Below, one piece after another: positions 36,214 to 45,104 of a DNA stretch of 64,000 nt. Position 1 is the stretch's first letter. Every line of letters starts with the position of its first letter. The DNA is taken from NCBI RefSeq assembly GCF_002056795.1, contig NZ_CP020104.1, positions 5,031,501 through 5,095,500 on the forward strand, read 5' to 3'. The stretch comes from Spirosoma aerolatum. GTDB taxonomy: Bacteria; Bacteroidota; Bacteroidia; Cytophagales; Spirosomataceae. The notes under the pieces are model-generated. The model worked only from the letters and a program-made list of their open reading frames with translations, did no database searches and was not told the DNA's origin. A program made the translations under genes and the position numbers.

Positions 36214-36849
36214 ATCGGAGAGTGAGTTATTGATCAGGCTCACCACTTCGTCGAAATCCAACGGGCGAGCTACATAATCCAGCCGGTCAACATCAAGTAC
36301 CAGTAGAGGTCCTAACTGATAGCCTGAAGCAAACTCTTCGTAGAGTTGATTCAGGCTATCAAGGTATTCATCGCTTATGGCCTGCTCAAAATCCCGCCCT
36401 CGCTTTCGAATGCGCTGGCGAAGTCGAGGCAGGCTGGCACGCAGGTAAATCATCAGATCAGGTGGCCGAACCAGACTCGTCATGTTTTCGAACACCTGTC
36501 GGTATGTCAGATAATCGCGCTCGGTCATATCACCACGCTGGTATAGGTTACGGGCGAAAATAGCCGCATCCTCGTAAATAGTCCGATCCTGAACCATTAC
36601 ACCTGGCCGACCGGATATGGCTTCTACAGCCTGTTGACGATCCAGAATGCGTTTCATTTGCGCAAAGCGGCTATTCAGAAAAAAGATTTGCAGATTAAAC
36701 GACCAGCGCGGCATATCCGCATAGAAATCAGCCAGATACGGATTACCCTCGACTGCTTCATACAAAACTTCCCAGCCAAATTGAGCCGCCAGCAGTTCGG
36801 CCAGCGTGGTTTTTCCAGCCCCAATATTTCCAGTAATGGCGATATGCAT
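36208..36849 (-). CDS. Deoxynucleoside kinase
   Basis: The ATG at 36849 (MHIAITGNIGAGKTTLAELL) gives 213 residues; an in-frame TTG two codons upstream is less likely. The P-loop GNIGAGKTT, the substrate motif QDRTIYEDAAIFARNLYQRG and the LID-like RQRIRKRGRDFEQ are those of the dNK/dGK/dCK family. It phosphorylates deoxynucleosides for the salvage pathway in the cytoplasm. Base specificity is not evident. The last codons overlap the 3' end of the surface protein gene by six bases (convergent). Confidence 0.92.
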   Translation of the reverse strand: MHIAITGNIGAGKTTLAELLAAQFGWEVLYEAVEGNPYLADFYADMPRWSFNLQIFFLNSRFAQMKRILDRQQAVEAISGRPGVMVQDRTIYEDAAIFARNLYQRGDMTERDYLTYRQVFENMTSLVRPPDLMIYLRASLPRLRQRIRKRGRDFEQAISDEYLDSLNQLYEEFASGYQLGPLLVLDVDRLDYVARPLDFDEVVSLINNSLSDL

Positions 36850-37008
36850 AAGCAAACGGATACCTTTATTGCTCTTATAACGAACTTTCGTGTTTTGAGT
36901 TTAATTTTGTATTTGAAAAGAGCCATAATCAGGAGCTTGATTTGCCGTTGCGAATCGGCTCTTTCACTGGTACGCCAGCCCGGTCATTCACTCTTTCACT
37001 TTTTGCCT

Positions 37009-37980
37009 ATGAAACCGTATCGAGTGCTTTTGTATTACATCTATTCGCCCATTGAGAATCCGGAGCAATATCGGGAGGAGCATCACATGCTTTGCCTTAA
37101 CCTCAACTTGCTGGGGCGGATTATTGTCGCCCCAGAAGGCCTCAATGGAACCGTGTCGGGCCTGACTGCCGATTGCGAAACGTATATGAATACACTTCGC
37201 AACGACCCTCGTTTTGCTGGTATTGAATTTAAGGTCGATGAGGCCGACGGCCATACGTTCCAGAAGTTACACGTACGGGTAAAACCTGAAATTGTTCACT
37301 CCGACCTTCCTGTCGATCCGCTCCGGCAAACGGGTATTTATGTTGAGCCCGACGAATTTCGGAGCCTGAAAAATGACCCGGATGTGGTGCTGGTCGATAT
37401 GCGGTCCAACTATGAACATTCGGTGGGCAGGTTCAAAGGAGCCATTACGTTCGATATGGAAAACCTGCGCGAGCTACCCGAGCATATTGCCGAAATAGAA
37501 CACCTGAAAGGTTCCGGCAAAAAGATCGTTACCTACTGTACGGGCGGCATCAAATGCGAAAAAGCGTCGGCGTATCTGCTCGCCCAGGGCTTCGACAATG
37601 TGTATCAACTCCACGGCGGGATCATCAAATACGGTATGGAAGCCGGTGGTGAAGATTTTGACGGCGAATGCTATGTGTTCGACAACCGGGTTACGGTCCC
37701 TGTAAACCAGGTCAATCCGGCTGTCATATCGACCTGCCACCGCTGTGGTACGCCTACCAGCCGGATGGTCAACTGCGCCAGCCCTGCCTGCAACAATCAT
37801 TTTACCCTCTGCGAATCCTGCGGCCATGAGCATCAGGGCACCTGTTCCGACGCGTGCAAGAACGATCCACAACTCCGTGCATATGACGGTACAGGGTACT
37901 ACGGAAAAACGACCGACAGCTACTCCCCTCTGCAAGGTTTCAAAAGCCGGAAAGGACAAACGCTGGCGGTTAATTTATAA
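37009..37980 (+). CDS. trhO: tRNA uridine-34 hydroxylase (rhodanese-type), TrhO
   Basis: The ATG at 37009 (MKPYRVLLYYIYSPIENPEQ) gives 323 residues, the family length; the longer frame upstream overlaps the kinase gene and is spurious. The N-terminal acylphosphatase-like domain (RIIVAPEGLNGTVSG) precedes a rhodanese domain with the catalytic Cys in VTYCTGGIKCEKASAYLL. The C-terminus has a Cys-rich part (TCHRCGTP, CASPACNNHFTLCESCGHEH). TrhO makes 5-hydroxyuridine at the wobble position of tRNA. It is a single gene, ended by the inverted repeat at 37984. Confidence 0.92.
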   Translation: MKPYRVLLYYIYSPIENPEQYREEHHMLCLNLNLLGRIIVAPEGLNGTVSGLTADCETYMNTLRNDPRFAGIEFKVDEADGHTFQKLHVRVKPEIVHSDLPVDPLRQTGIYVEPDEFRSLKNDPDVVLVDMRSNYEHSVGRFKGAITFDMENLRELPEHIAEIEHLKGSGKKIVTYCTGGIKCEKASAYLLAQGFDNVYQLHGGIIKYGMEAGGEDFDGECYVFDNRVTVPVNQVNPAVISTCHRCGTPTSRMVNCASPACNNHFTLCESCGHEHQGTCSDACKNDPQLRAYDGTGYYGKTTDSYSPLQGFKSRKGQTLAVNL

Positions 37981-37983
37981 ATT

Positions 37984-38054
37984 GATTGACTGCTGAAGCG
38001 GTCGATTGGCGCAGGTGATTCCGACGCGTCAATCGACCGCTTCAGCAGTCAATC
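37984..38054. repeat. Perfect 25-bp inverted repeat between trhO and thrC
   Basis: Arms 37984-38008 and 38030-38054 are exact complements with a 21-base loop. The right arm covers the stop codon of threonine synthase (38049-38051). There is no T run, so it may be a repeat element rather than an ordinary terminator, although it sits where two convergent genes end. Confidence 0.85.
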
Positions 38055-39248
38055 GGTCAGCTTCCCTTTCAAATTATCCAGGTAGCTCTGTCCCGACCCG
38101 GTGTTCAGGAGCAGTACCCGTTCATTCGGCTGAATCCAGCCTTGTTGTAGTAGTTTTTTGGTAGCCGCCCATACAGCCCCGCCTTCTGGCGCTACAAAAA
38201 GCCCTTCGTATCGGGCGAGTTCGCGTACACCTTTTACCATGTCCTCGTCCGAAACGGCAATGGCGGTTCCACCCGACTCCAGCAATGTATTCAGAATAAG
38301 TGGTTCGCCGATTGGGCGTGGAACCGCCAGGCCATTGGCCAGCGTTGGCTGACCTACATACTGCTTACTATTCAGTTGTTTGCCCTGCCAGGTGGTTACA
38401 ATGGGACAACACGATTCAGCCTGTACGGCTACCATGCGCGGCAGGGTTACGTGCTGAGGAAGCCACCCCAGCGATTCCATCTCATCGAACGCTTTCCAGA
38501 TGCCGATCAGGCCGGTGCCTCCGCCCGTTGGGTAAACAATCACGTCGGGTAGCTGCCACGCCAGCTGCTCCGCGATTTCAAAGCCCATCGTTTTCTTCCC
38601 TTCCAGCCGATAGGGTTCCTTTAAGGTCGATACGTCGAAATAGGCACCAGACTGATTGATTTCCTGCACTTTAGCTGCACAGTCGTTAATCAGCCCATCC
38701 ACTTCAATCAGGCGGGCGTTATAGGCCCGGCAGGCTTCCTTAAAGGCATCAGGCGTATGGCGAGGCATCACGACCACGGCTTCCATACCGGCCCGTGCAC
38801 AATAAGCCGCCATGGCCACACCAGCGTTACCAGCCGTTGGGATAATACAGGCTTGTTCACCGTTTTCCTTCGCTTTCGAAATGGCCATACTTAGCCCCCT
38901 CGCTTTGAATGAGCCCGTCGGGTTTAGCCCTTCATCTTTTAGCAGTAGGTGTTGCAGATTAGCGTGGTTAGCCAGTCGGTTCAGGGTCAGGATCGGTGTA
39001 AACCCTTCACCCAGGCTCACTTGGTTGTCGGGCTGAATAACAGGCAGAAGCTCTTCATAGCGCCAGAGCGATTTAGGCCGGGAGGCTAAATCACTGGGCA
39101 ATACACTGCCAACATCCAGCACATAGTCGCAAAGTAAAGGAGCCTGACAGCATCGGGACACCGTCTGCCGACTAAACGGGTCGTAGGTTTTCCCACATTG
39201 CGAACAGTGTAGATCGCCTAATAATGATGATGTAAGAGCTACGTTCAT
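38049..39248 (-). CDS. thrC: Threonine synthase
   Basis: The 399-residue product has an N-terminal zinc-ribbon-like head (LHCSQCGKTYDP, CCQAPLLCD), then a PLP fold-type II domain. The PLP lysine lies in NPTGSFKARGLSMAI, followed by ACIIPTAGNAGVAMAAYCAR and the phosphate loop PTGGGTGLIGIWKAF. It converts O-phosphohomoserine to threonine. Threonine synthases of this class and related PLP enzymes can be confused, so cysteate synthase remains a lesser possibility. A LysR gene lies 64 bases upstream on the same strand and may regulate it. Confidence 0.88.
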   Translation of the reverse strand: MNVALTSSLLGDLHCSQCGKTYDPFSRQTVSRCCQAPLLCDYVLDVGSVLPSDLASRPKSLWRYEELLPVIQPDNQVSLGEGFTPILTLNRLANHANLQHLLLKDEGLNPTGSFKARGLSMAISKAKENGEQACIIPTAGNAGVAMAAYCARAGMEAVVVMPRHTPDAFKEACRAYNARLIEVDGLINDCAAKVQEINQSGAYFDVSTLKEPYRLEGKKTMGFEIAEQLAWQLPDVIVYPTGGGTGLIGIWKAFDEMESLGWLPQHVTLPRMVAVQAESCCPIVTTWQGKQLNSKQYVGQPTLANGLAVPRPIGEPLILNTLLESGGTAIAVSDEDMVKGVRELARYEGLFVAPEGGAVWAATKKLLQQGWIQPNERVLLLNTGSGQSYLDNLKGKLTD

Positions 39249-39312
39249 GGTTGTATTTTTTCCGAAAAATCCCGGTTAACCAGCCATGAAGCAAATACCG
39301 TTTTGAGATGAG

Positions 39313-40218
39313 TTATTCCCGTTTGGAATAATAGCGGAGCGCGAATTGAATAAATCCGCTGACGAGTCGATTGTTTTCGGTGCCTTTACGCTGAATAAAA
39401 TAGAAGATCCTTTGGAGCGTCAAATCTCGAATAGGAACTTCGACCAGCTCGCCCGCTACCAGTTCTTTCATAATGGCCCGCTTTGGTAAAAACGCCAGAC
39501 AGGTATCGGCCAGGACAAAGTTTTTCAGGGCTTCGGTTCCCCCCAATCGAATCAGGATTCGTAATGAAGCGATGGTAAGACCCTGTTTATTCAGTGCATC
39601 TTCAACAACGGCGAGGGTTCCTGAACCATTTTCACGTAAGGCTAACGGAATAGTCGGTAAATCGGCAACGGTAACGGTTCGGTTTCGCAAAGGGCTCCGG
39701 GCCGAGCATACCGCCAGTACATCATCGGTCATAAAGGGTGTGTACGTCAGGGTATTGATCCGGGTCATAACCTCAACAATGCCAACATCAATGTCGTGAG
39801 CCAGCAAGGCATTCTGAATGTTGTTCGAGTTACGGTTCAAAACATTGATCTGGATATTGGTATGCCGCTTCAGATAGGCCGACAGCACAGGCGGCAGCAC
39901 ATAGAGGCTAATGGTGGTGCTGGAACCGACAGCTAACTTGGTGGGTGGTAGAAAATTTTCATTGATCTGCTGAAGCTCCTGGTGCAGTTCTTCCTGCAAC
40001 TGCCCGGCTTCCAGGAGCTTGGCGTAGAGCGTTTGCCCGGCTGGGGTTAAACTGATGCTGGTGCCATGCCGCTCAAACAATCCTGTTTTGTAAAAATATT
40101 CCAGCGATTTGATGTGTTTGCTGATGGCTGACTGACTCAAAAACAACGTCTGGCTGGCTTTGGTAAAGCTCAGCAGACGAGCCACTTCCATAAAAATTTT
40201 GTGCCTTGACGAAAGCAT
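39313..40218 (-). CDS. LysR family transcriptional regulator
   Basis: The 301-residue product has an HTH (MLSSRHKIFMEVARLLSFTK, ASQTLFLSQSAISKHIKSLE) and a CysB/CbbR-like ligand domain (LAVGSSTTISLYVLPPVL, LRENGSGTLAVVEDALNKQG, FVLADTCLAFLPKRAIMKEL). It is upstream of thrC on the same strand with a 64-base gap, so it may be cotranscribed with it, and divergent from surE 209 bases away. The effector is unknown. Confidence 0.9.
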   Translation of the reverse strand: MLSSRHKIFMEVARLLSFTKASQTLFLSQSAISKHIKSLEYFYKTGLFERHGTSISLTPAGQTLYAKLLEAGQLQEELHQELQQINENFLPPTKLAVGSSTTISLYVLPPVLSAYLKRHTNIQINVLNRNSNNIQNALLAHDIDVGIVEVMTRINTLTYTPFMTDDVLAVCSARSPLRNRTVTVADLPTIPLALRENGSGTLAVVEDALNKQGLTIASLRILIRLGGTEALKNFVLADTCLAFLPKRAIMKELVAGELVEVPIRDLTLQRIFYFIQRKGTENNRLVSGFIQFALRYYSKRE

Positions 40219-40427
40219 AAATCCGGTGATGAAAAATCGGGTACTAATTTCGAGTTATTCGCTGTATTCAGAACAATACATGATTATTTAACGCGTCATT
40301 GACTTGTTTTTCGGCCTGAAGGTTGGGCTGATTTCCGTAGTATTGCAATTCCATAGTCGATAGTCGCCAGTCGGTAAACTCTGTCAATAAGGCCTGGCGA
40401 TGCATAAACCTATTGATTTTGCCGTTT

Positions 40428-41204
40428 ATGTCTGAACAAAAACCACTGATATTAGTAACAAATGACGATGGGATCACTTCTCACGGCATTCGCACATTGG
40501 TCGATTTAATGAAACAACTTGGCTCAGTGGTTGTGGTAGCTCCCAACAGTCCCCAATCGGGTATGGGACACGCCATTACCATTGCCAATCCAATCCGGCT
40601 GTATCCGTCCGATATTTTTGGCGACATACCTGCCTATGAATGCTCGGGCACCCCTGCCGACTGTGTGAAACTGGCTAAACATCATGTGCTGAAAGACCGT
40701 TCGCCCGATCTGGTGGTCAGTGGGATCAATCACGGCAGCAATTCGTCGATCAGCATTTTGTATTCGGGGACGATGTCGGCAGCCATCGAAGCAGCTATAG
40801 AGGGGATACCCGCTATTGGTTTTTCGTTAAGCGATTTTACGCGGCAGCCCGATTTTTCGCATACACATGAGCACATCCTGACCATTGCCCGCCATGTGCT
40901 CCAGCAGGGTATTCAACGTGGTACGGCGTTGAATGTCAACTTCCCGGCCCGTGGACCTGAGCCACTGAAAGGCATTCAGATTTGCCGACAGGCCAACGCT
41001 AAATGGCAGGAAGTATTCGACGAACGACGTGACCCACACGGGCGTCGGTATTTCTGGCTGGCGGGCGATTTTGTCAATTTCGACACCCATGCCGAAGACA
41101 CCGACGAATACGCCCTGGCCAACAATTATACCTCTGTTGTTCCCTGTCACTATGACCTGACCGCCTACAGCATGATGGACGAATTGAAAAACTGGAAACT
41201 CTAA
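40428..41204 (+). CDS. surE: 5'/3'-nucleotidase SurE
   Basis: The start at 40428 (MSEQKPLILVTNDDGITSHG) gives 258 residues, the family length. The metal site is formed by the Asp pair of TNDDG, Ser in APNSPQSGMG and Asn in SGINHGSNSS. Further family blocks are CSGTPADCVKLA and ALNVNFPARG. SurE dephosphorylates nucleoside monophosphates in the cytoplasm and supports stationary-phase survival. It precedes the GH3 gene with a palindromic repeat between them. Confidence 0.95.
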   Translation: MSEQKPLILVTNDDGITSHGIRTLVDLMKQLGSVVVVAPNSPQSGMGHAITIANPIRLYPSDIFGDIPAYECSGTPADCVKLAKHHVLKDRSPDLVVSGINHGSNSSISILYSGTMSAAIEAAIEGIPAIGFSLSDFTRQPDFSHTHEHILTIARHVLQQGIQRGTALNVNFPARGPEPLKGIQICRQANAKWQEVFDERRDPHGRRYFWLAGDFVNFDTHAEDTDEYALANNYTSVVPCHYDLTAYSMMDELKNWKL

Positions 41205-41212
41205 GCGTATAG

Positions 41213-41275
41213 GATGTATGACATAGGATATATCGCTCCAACCTACCATACATCATATATCCTACATTATACATC
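41213..41275. repeat. Imperfect inverted repeat between surE and GH3
   Basis: Arms 41213-41233 and 41255-41275 match at 18 of 21 positions. AT-rich, without a T run, and located between two same-strand genes, it is probably a dispersed repeat rather than a terminator. Confidence 0.65.
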
Positions 41276-41283
41276 AACAAAAT

Positions 41284-42831
41284 ATGGCTCTTTTAGGAAG
41301 TTTGCTCAAAAGTGGTATTCGGCTAACGAATGCCGTTCGGTTACGGAAAACGAATCCGTTCAGTCAGCAACGAAAAGCCTTTCGTAAACTCATTCAGAAA
41401 GCCCAGTTTACGGAATTTGGCACGACCTTTCATTTCAATGAATTGCTCCGGGCGGTCGAGTTTGGTGCCCACCATGAGTTCTACGAGAAATTCAAGACGA
41501 ATGTACCTATCCACGACTATAACAAAATGTTCGATGGCTGGTGGAATCGCACACTAGCTGGCGAACGAAACATTACCTGGCCTGGACGGGTAAAATATTT
41601 TGCCTTAAGCTCGGGAACATCCGAAGCCTCTACAAAATACATTCCGGTAACGAAAGCCATGTCGAGGGCTATTCAGCGGGCTAGTATCCGGCAAATTTTG
41701 ACATTGGGCAAATACCAGAACCTCCCGGCTACACTCTACGAAAAAGGCTATCTGATGCTGGGAGGCAGCACCAATCTGAATGCTCGCCAGGGGCATTTTG
41801 AGGGCGATCTGAGTGGGATTACAGCCAGTCAGATTCCGTTCTGGTTTCAGCGATTTTATAAGCCGGGTAAAGAAATAGCTCAGGAACGCGACTGGGCGCT
41901 GAAGCTGGACGAAATCACAGAGCAGGCAGCCGACTGGGATATTGGCTATGTGGTGGGCGTTCCGGCCTGGATTCAGTTGCTGATGGAGAAAATCATTGCC
42001 CGGTATAATGTAAAAACCATCCATGACATCTGGCCCAACTTAATGGTATTTGGCCATGGTGGCGTTTCGTTCGAGCCCTATAAGGCAGGCTTTGAGAAAC
42101 TGCTCGCGCACCCCATTACTTACATCGAAACCTACCTGGCATCCGAAGGCTTCATTGCGTTCCAGACGCACCCCAATGCCGAAGGTATGCAACTAGTACT
42201 GAACAACGGCTTATTTTTCGAATTTATCCCCTTCAACGAAAAGAACTTCTCACCCGATGGCGAACTGGTGGAAAATCCCCAAACGCTCATGATCGATGAG
42301 GTTGAGGAAGGTAAAGAATATGCGCTGTTGATCTCGACCTGTGCGGGTGCCTGGCGTTATCTCATCGGGGATACGATTCGATTTGTCGATAAAAGACAGG
42401 CTGAGATCGTAATTACAGGCCGAACGAAGCACTTTCTGAGCCTGTGTGGCGAACACCTTTCTGTTGATAACATGAATAAAGCGATTGAACTGGTGTCGCA
42501 GGAATTGGGGATTTCGGTGCGTGAATTTACTGTGGCCGGGGTAGCGCATGGTACGCTCTTTGCTCACGACTGGTACATCGGAACCGACGATCACGTAGAC
42601 CCTAACCTACTCCGCGACCGTATCGACGATAAACTCAAAGAACTCAACGACGATTATGCTGTTGAACGCAAACATGCCCTAAAAGATATTTCGGTGACTG
42701 TACTGCCCGCCAAAACCTTTTACGACTGGATGGAATCGCGAGGCAAAATGGGCGGCCAGCACAAATTTCCCCGCGTGCTAAAAAAAGGACTGGTGAAGGA
42801 GTGGGAAAACTTTTTAAAGAGCGAAAGATAG
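41284..42831 (+). CDS. GH3 auxin-responsive-promoter family acyl-adenylase-like protein
   Basis: The 515-residue product matches bacterial GH3-family proteins, of the ANL acyl-adenylating fold known from plant auxin-conjugating enzymes. The ATP motif 1 is YFALSSGTSEASTKYIPVT, motif 2 is ITYIETYLASEGFIAFQ and motif 3 is WRYLIGDTIRFVD, with ITGRTKHFLSLCGEHLSVDN as the hinge. The natural substrates of bacterial GH3 enzymes are not settled. The last residues LKSER are written by the 36-bp inverted repeat at 42814-42903. Confidence 0.88.
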   Translation: MALLGSLLKSGIRLTNAVRLRKTNPFSQQRKAFRKLIQKAQFTEFGTTFHFNELLRAVEFGAHHEFYEKFKTNVPIHDYNKMFDGWWNRTLAGERNITWPGRVKYFALSSGTSEASTKYIPVTKAMSRAIQRASIRQILTLGKYQNLPATLYEKGYLMLGGSTNLNARQGHFEGDLSGITASQIPFWFQRFYKPGKEIAQERDWALKLDEITEQAADWDIGYVVGVPAWIQLLMEKIIARYNVKTIHDIWPNLMVFGHGGVSFEPYKAGFEKLLAHPITYIETYLASEGFIAFQTHPNAEGMQLVLNNGLFFEFIPFNEKNFSPDGELVENPQTLMIDEVEEGKEYALLISTCAGAWRYLIGDTIRFVDKRQAEIVITGRTKHFLSLCGEHLSVDNMNKAIELVSQELGISVREFTVAGVAHGTLFAHDWYIGTDDHVDPNLLRDRIDDKLKELNDDYAVERKHALKDISVTVLPAKTFYDWMESRGKMGGQHKFPRVLKKGLVKEWENFLKSER

Positions 42832-42903
42832 AAAGAGTGAAAGAGCGAATGGCTGTCGCAAGCTTTTTTCGCTCTTTCACTCTTTCTATCTTTCGCTCTT
42901 TAA
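42814..42903. repeat. Perfect 36-bp inverted repeat at convergent 3' ends
   Basis: The left arm 42814-42849 and the right arm 42868-42903 are exact complements with an 18-base loop. It covers the last codons and stop of GH3 and ends five bases before the stop of the LysE-type gene. Its core AAAGAGCGAAAGA is shared with the repeat at 18342-18401. It probably ends transcription in both directions. Confidence 0.88.
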
Positions 42904-42907
42904 CTTC

Positions 42908-43546
42908 CTACCAATTCATTGCCTTCGATAGGGGCTCCAGCAGGCGCGTGTAGGCGATGTTGGCGGCCCCAATCAGGAAAACTACGCCAGTAGTGCGGTT
43001 GAAAATCTTAACAACACGGGGCGTAAACAACCGCTTGAGTCGGTTGGCATAATAGGCCAGCGCTGTCTCGGTACTAAAGACACCTACCAAAGCCGCAATC
43101 ATAAAGGCATACTGCTGAGCATCGGAATAATGCAGGTGCGACCGAATATAGGCCACGATAGCTACCCAGGCTACAAAGTTGACGGGATTGAGGGCGTTCA
43201 GAAAAAAGCCCGTTGTGAAATAGTAGACAAAATTGCCCAAACGGGTTTTGGGATAGGCCAGCCGGGGCGTTCCTTTCATAATGTTCACCAGCCCCAGAGC
43301 TACTAAAAAAATCACCCCAACGATAGCCATGAGATTTTCGAAACCCTGTACTTTGGGGATAAATGAAGTCCCGATAAGGGCCGCAATGACGAATATAATA
43401 TCGCCTACAATAACACCAAACACCATCTTTAGCCCCGATCGAAATCCATTATCGACGCTATTCTGAATCAGCGCAAAAAAGACAGTTCCGAAGGTCAGGC
43501 ACAGCGCAACGCCCAATAAAAAACCAAAGAGAATGGGTAAGAACAC
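42908..43546 (-). CDS. LysE/RhtB-type amino acid exporter
   Basis: The 212-residue product is an integral membrane protein with about six helices (FLPILFGFLLGVALCLTFGT, FGVIVGDIIFVIAALIGTSF, LMAIVGVIFLVALGLVN, FFLNALNPVNFVAWVAIVAY). The block LNPVNFVAW corresponds to the family motif with conserved Asn-Pro. LysE-type proteins export amino acids across the inner membrane; the substrate cannot be predicted. The Nudix gene lies upstream on the same strand, with an inverted repeat in the 116-base gap. Confidence 0.87.
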   Translation of the reverse strand: MFLPILFGFLLGVALCLTFGTVFFALIQNSVDNGFRSGLKMVFGVIVGDIIFVIAALIGTSFIPKVQGFENLMAIVGVIFLVALGLVNIMKGTPRLAYPKTRLGNFVYYFTTGFFLNALNPVNFVAWVAIVAYIRSHLHYSDAQQYAFMIAALVGVFSTETALAYYANRLKRLFTPRVVKIFNRTTGVVFLIGAANIAYTRLLEPLSKAMNW

Positions 43547-43567
43547 AGGATGTGAAAAAGTTTACGA

Positions 43568-43642
43568 TTTACAGTTTACGGCTCATTACTTACAGGGCTT
43601 TGACGCACGTTCCTGGCGCATCAAAGCCCTGTAAACTGTAAA
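43568..43642. repeat. Nested inverted repeat between Nudix and LysE genes
   Basis: Outer arms (43568-43579 and 43631-43642) and inner arms (43592-43603 and 43621-43632) are each 12 bases and exactly complementary, forming a long imperfect hairpin. It lacks a T run on either strand at the right distance. Confidence 0.7.
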
Positions 43643-43662
43643 CCATAAACGATAAACTGTGT

Positions 43663-44211
43663 TTAAATTCCCCGCAACCGGGCTACAATCAGCAGGCCAC
43701 TAACACTGAGTGAATCCGTAATCTGACTGCTCATAACCATATTGACGGCCTCGGCCAGTGGCAGTTTCCAGACGCGCAGATCTTCGGTTTCTTCAGGTTC
43801 ATGTTCGCCCTGTACCAGTTCCTCGGCAATGTAGAGAAAACCTTCTTCGTCAGTCGCGGAGTTCGAGGTATGAATACGGGCTATTTTGGTCCATTTTGCG
43901 GCTTCCAGGCCCGTTTCTTCTTTTAGTTCACGCTTGGCCGAATCGAGTGGATCGGTGCCGATTGGACAACCACCTTCGGGAATTTCCCAGGAATATTCAT
44001 TCAGTGCATAGCGGTATTGCCCAACCAGATACGTATTTCCTTCGCTGTCGATTGGGACTACCCCGATGGCTTTGTTTTTAAAACTGACCACGCCGTAAAT
44101 ACCGGGTGTTCCGGCGGGGGTGATCACCTCTTCATGACGAATCGTTAACCAGGGATTTTCATATTTGACCGACGAATTAAGTGTCTGCCAGGGATTTTCG
44201 GTTGTTTCCAT
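43663..44211 (-). CDS. Nudix hydrolase, ADP-ribose pyrophosphatase-like
   Basis: The 182-residue product carries a Nudix box in EGGCPIGTDPLDSAKRELKE followed by ETGLEA. The glutamates of REL-KEETG that bind Mg2+ are present, while the first Glu of the consensus is replaced by Thr. Layout and flanking blocks (VVSFKNKAIGVVPIDSEGNT, LVGQYRYALNEYSWEIP) fit ADP-sugar diphosphatases of the NudF type, which cleave ADP-ribose to AMP and ribose phosphate. It is transcribed toward the LysE-type gene. Confidence 0.9.
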   Translation of the reverse strand: METTENPWQTLNSSVKYENPWLTIRHEEVITPAGTPGIYGVVSFKNKAIGVVPIDSEGNTYLVGQYRYALNEYSWEIPEGGCPIGTDPLDSAKRELKEETGLEAAKWTKIARIHTSNSATDEEGFLYIAEELVQGEHEPEETEDLRVWKLPLAEAVNMVMSSQITDSLSVSGLLIVARLRGI

Positions 44212-44446
44212 AGAAATAAAAGCGACAGAGGTGCTTACCCTCTCCAGGCTTTTTCAGCTTGCCGATAGTCGAATTGTGCCGTAAAAAGTTGCTAAGTTAA
44301 CCCCTTTCGGCCATTCGTCCTGATCTTCCCCCCTTTTTCCGAACAACAGGCAGCTTATATACATGAAGGATTATTCTTAAGTTTATAGGAGGTGCTCTAA
44401 AATCGTTTATCTTCGGGTTGCTTCTTAACCCAACAACCTTCTGCTT

Positions 44447-45073
44447 ATGAAACAGGGCCTACCAGCGTTACTAAGCCTATATCTATTGGCAGGAGGCTTT
44501 TCCTGTTCGGACTCGCCCCCCTCCCCTCCTAAATCGTCAACCAGCCAGGCGTTACCAATTACCCCTGCTTCTACCGAAGCAAGTAAAGGAGTAGCCATGT
44601 ATATTGCCTTCCCTCAGAAGAATAACCAGGAGAACTGCCAACTTGACCTCACCAAGCTTACATTAATAGGCAAGCCCTTGACTGAATCTGACATTGCGTA
44701 TTATGACCAAAGTGCTGCTCTTTTCAAATTGAACGTTTCTCTGTATGACTGGCTATGGGTAGGCACCAACACCGTTGCCGCTGATTCCATAAATCGGAAC
44801 TATACAAGCCGTTGCATTACGTTAATGCTGGATGGGCAGCCCGTTTTTGGCGGTATTGTCTTAAGCGATTGTAGTAGTACCATCAGTTGCGCTTATAATA
44901 ATCCGCCTTACTTTAATGTCCCATGCCTGCCTCCTCTACCCACTGGAGCGGCTTCCCGCCCTGAGGAATCCTACCAGTTAACGGTAGCCCAAAACCAACG
45001 TCCTTCCCCTTCCACGAATCTGGGCGACCCATTGCTCAGTCGGTTGAAAGCAGTGGGTAAATTAAGAAACTAG
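44447..45073 (+). CDS. Hypothetical lipoprotein
   Basis: The 208-residue product has a lipoprotein signal ending GGFSCSDSPPSPPKSSTS, with the Cys near residue 20 followed by a Pro/Ser linker. The mature part has several Cys residues (ENCQLDL, SRCITL, DCSSTISCAYNNPP, FNVPCLPP), suggesting disulfides in the periplasm or at the cell surface. No family is recognised. It is convergent with the amidohydrolase gene. Confidence 0.65.
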   Translation: MKQGLPALLSLYLLAGGFSCSDSPPSPPKSSTSQALPITPASTEASKGVAMYIAFPQKNNQENCQLDLTKLTLIGKPLTESDIAYYDQSAALFKLNVSLYDWLWVGTNTVAADSINRNYTSRCITLMLDGQPVFGGIVLSDCSSTISCAYNNPPYFNVPCLPPLPTGAASRPEESYQLTVAQNQRPSPSTNLGDPLLSRLKAVGKLRN

Positions 45074-45104
45074 GCCAAGTATGGAGGATATGGCTTTCCC
45101 CTGA

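Noticed and set aside
36634..37008. Upstream extension of the trhO frame
   Set aside because: It overlaps the convergent kinase gene and looks unlike protein; TrhO homologues start at 37009.
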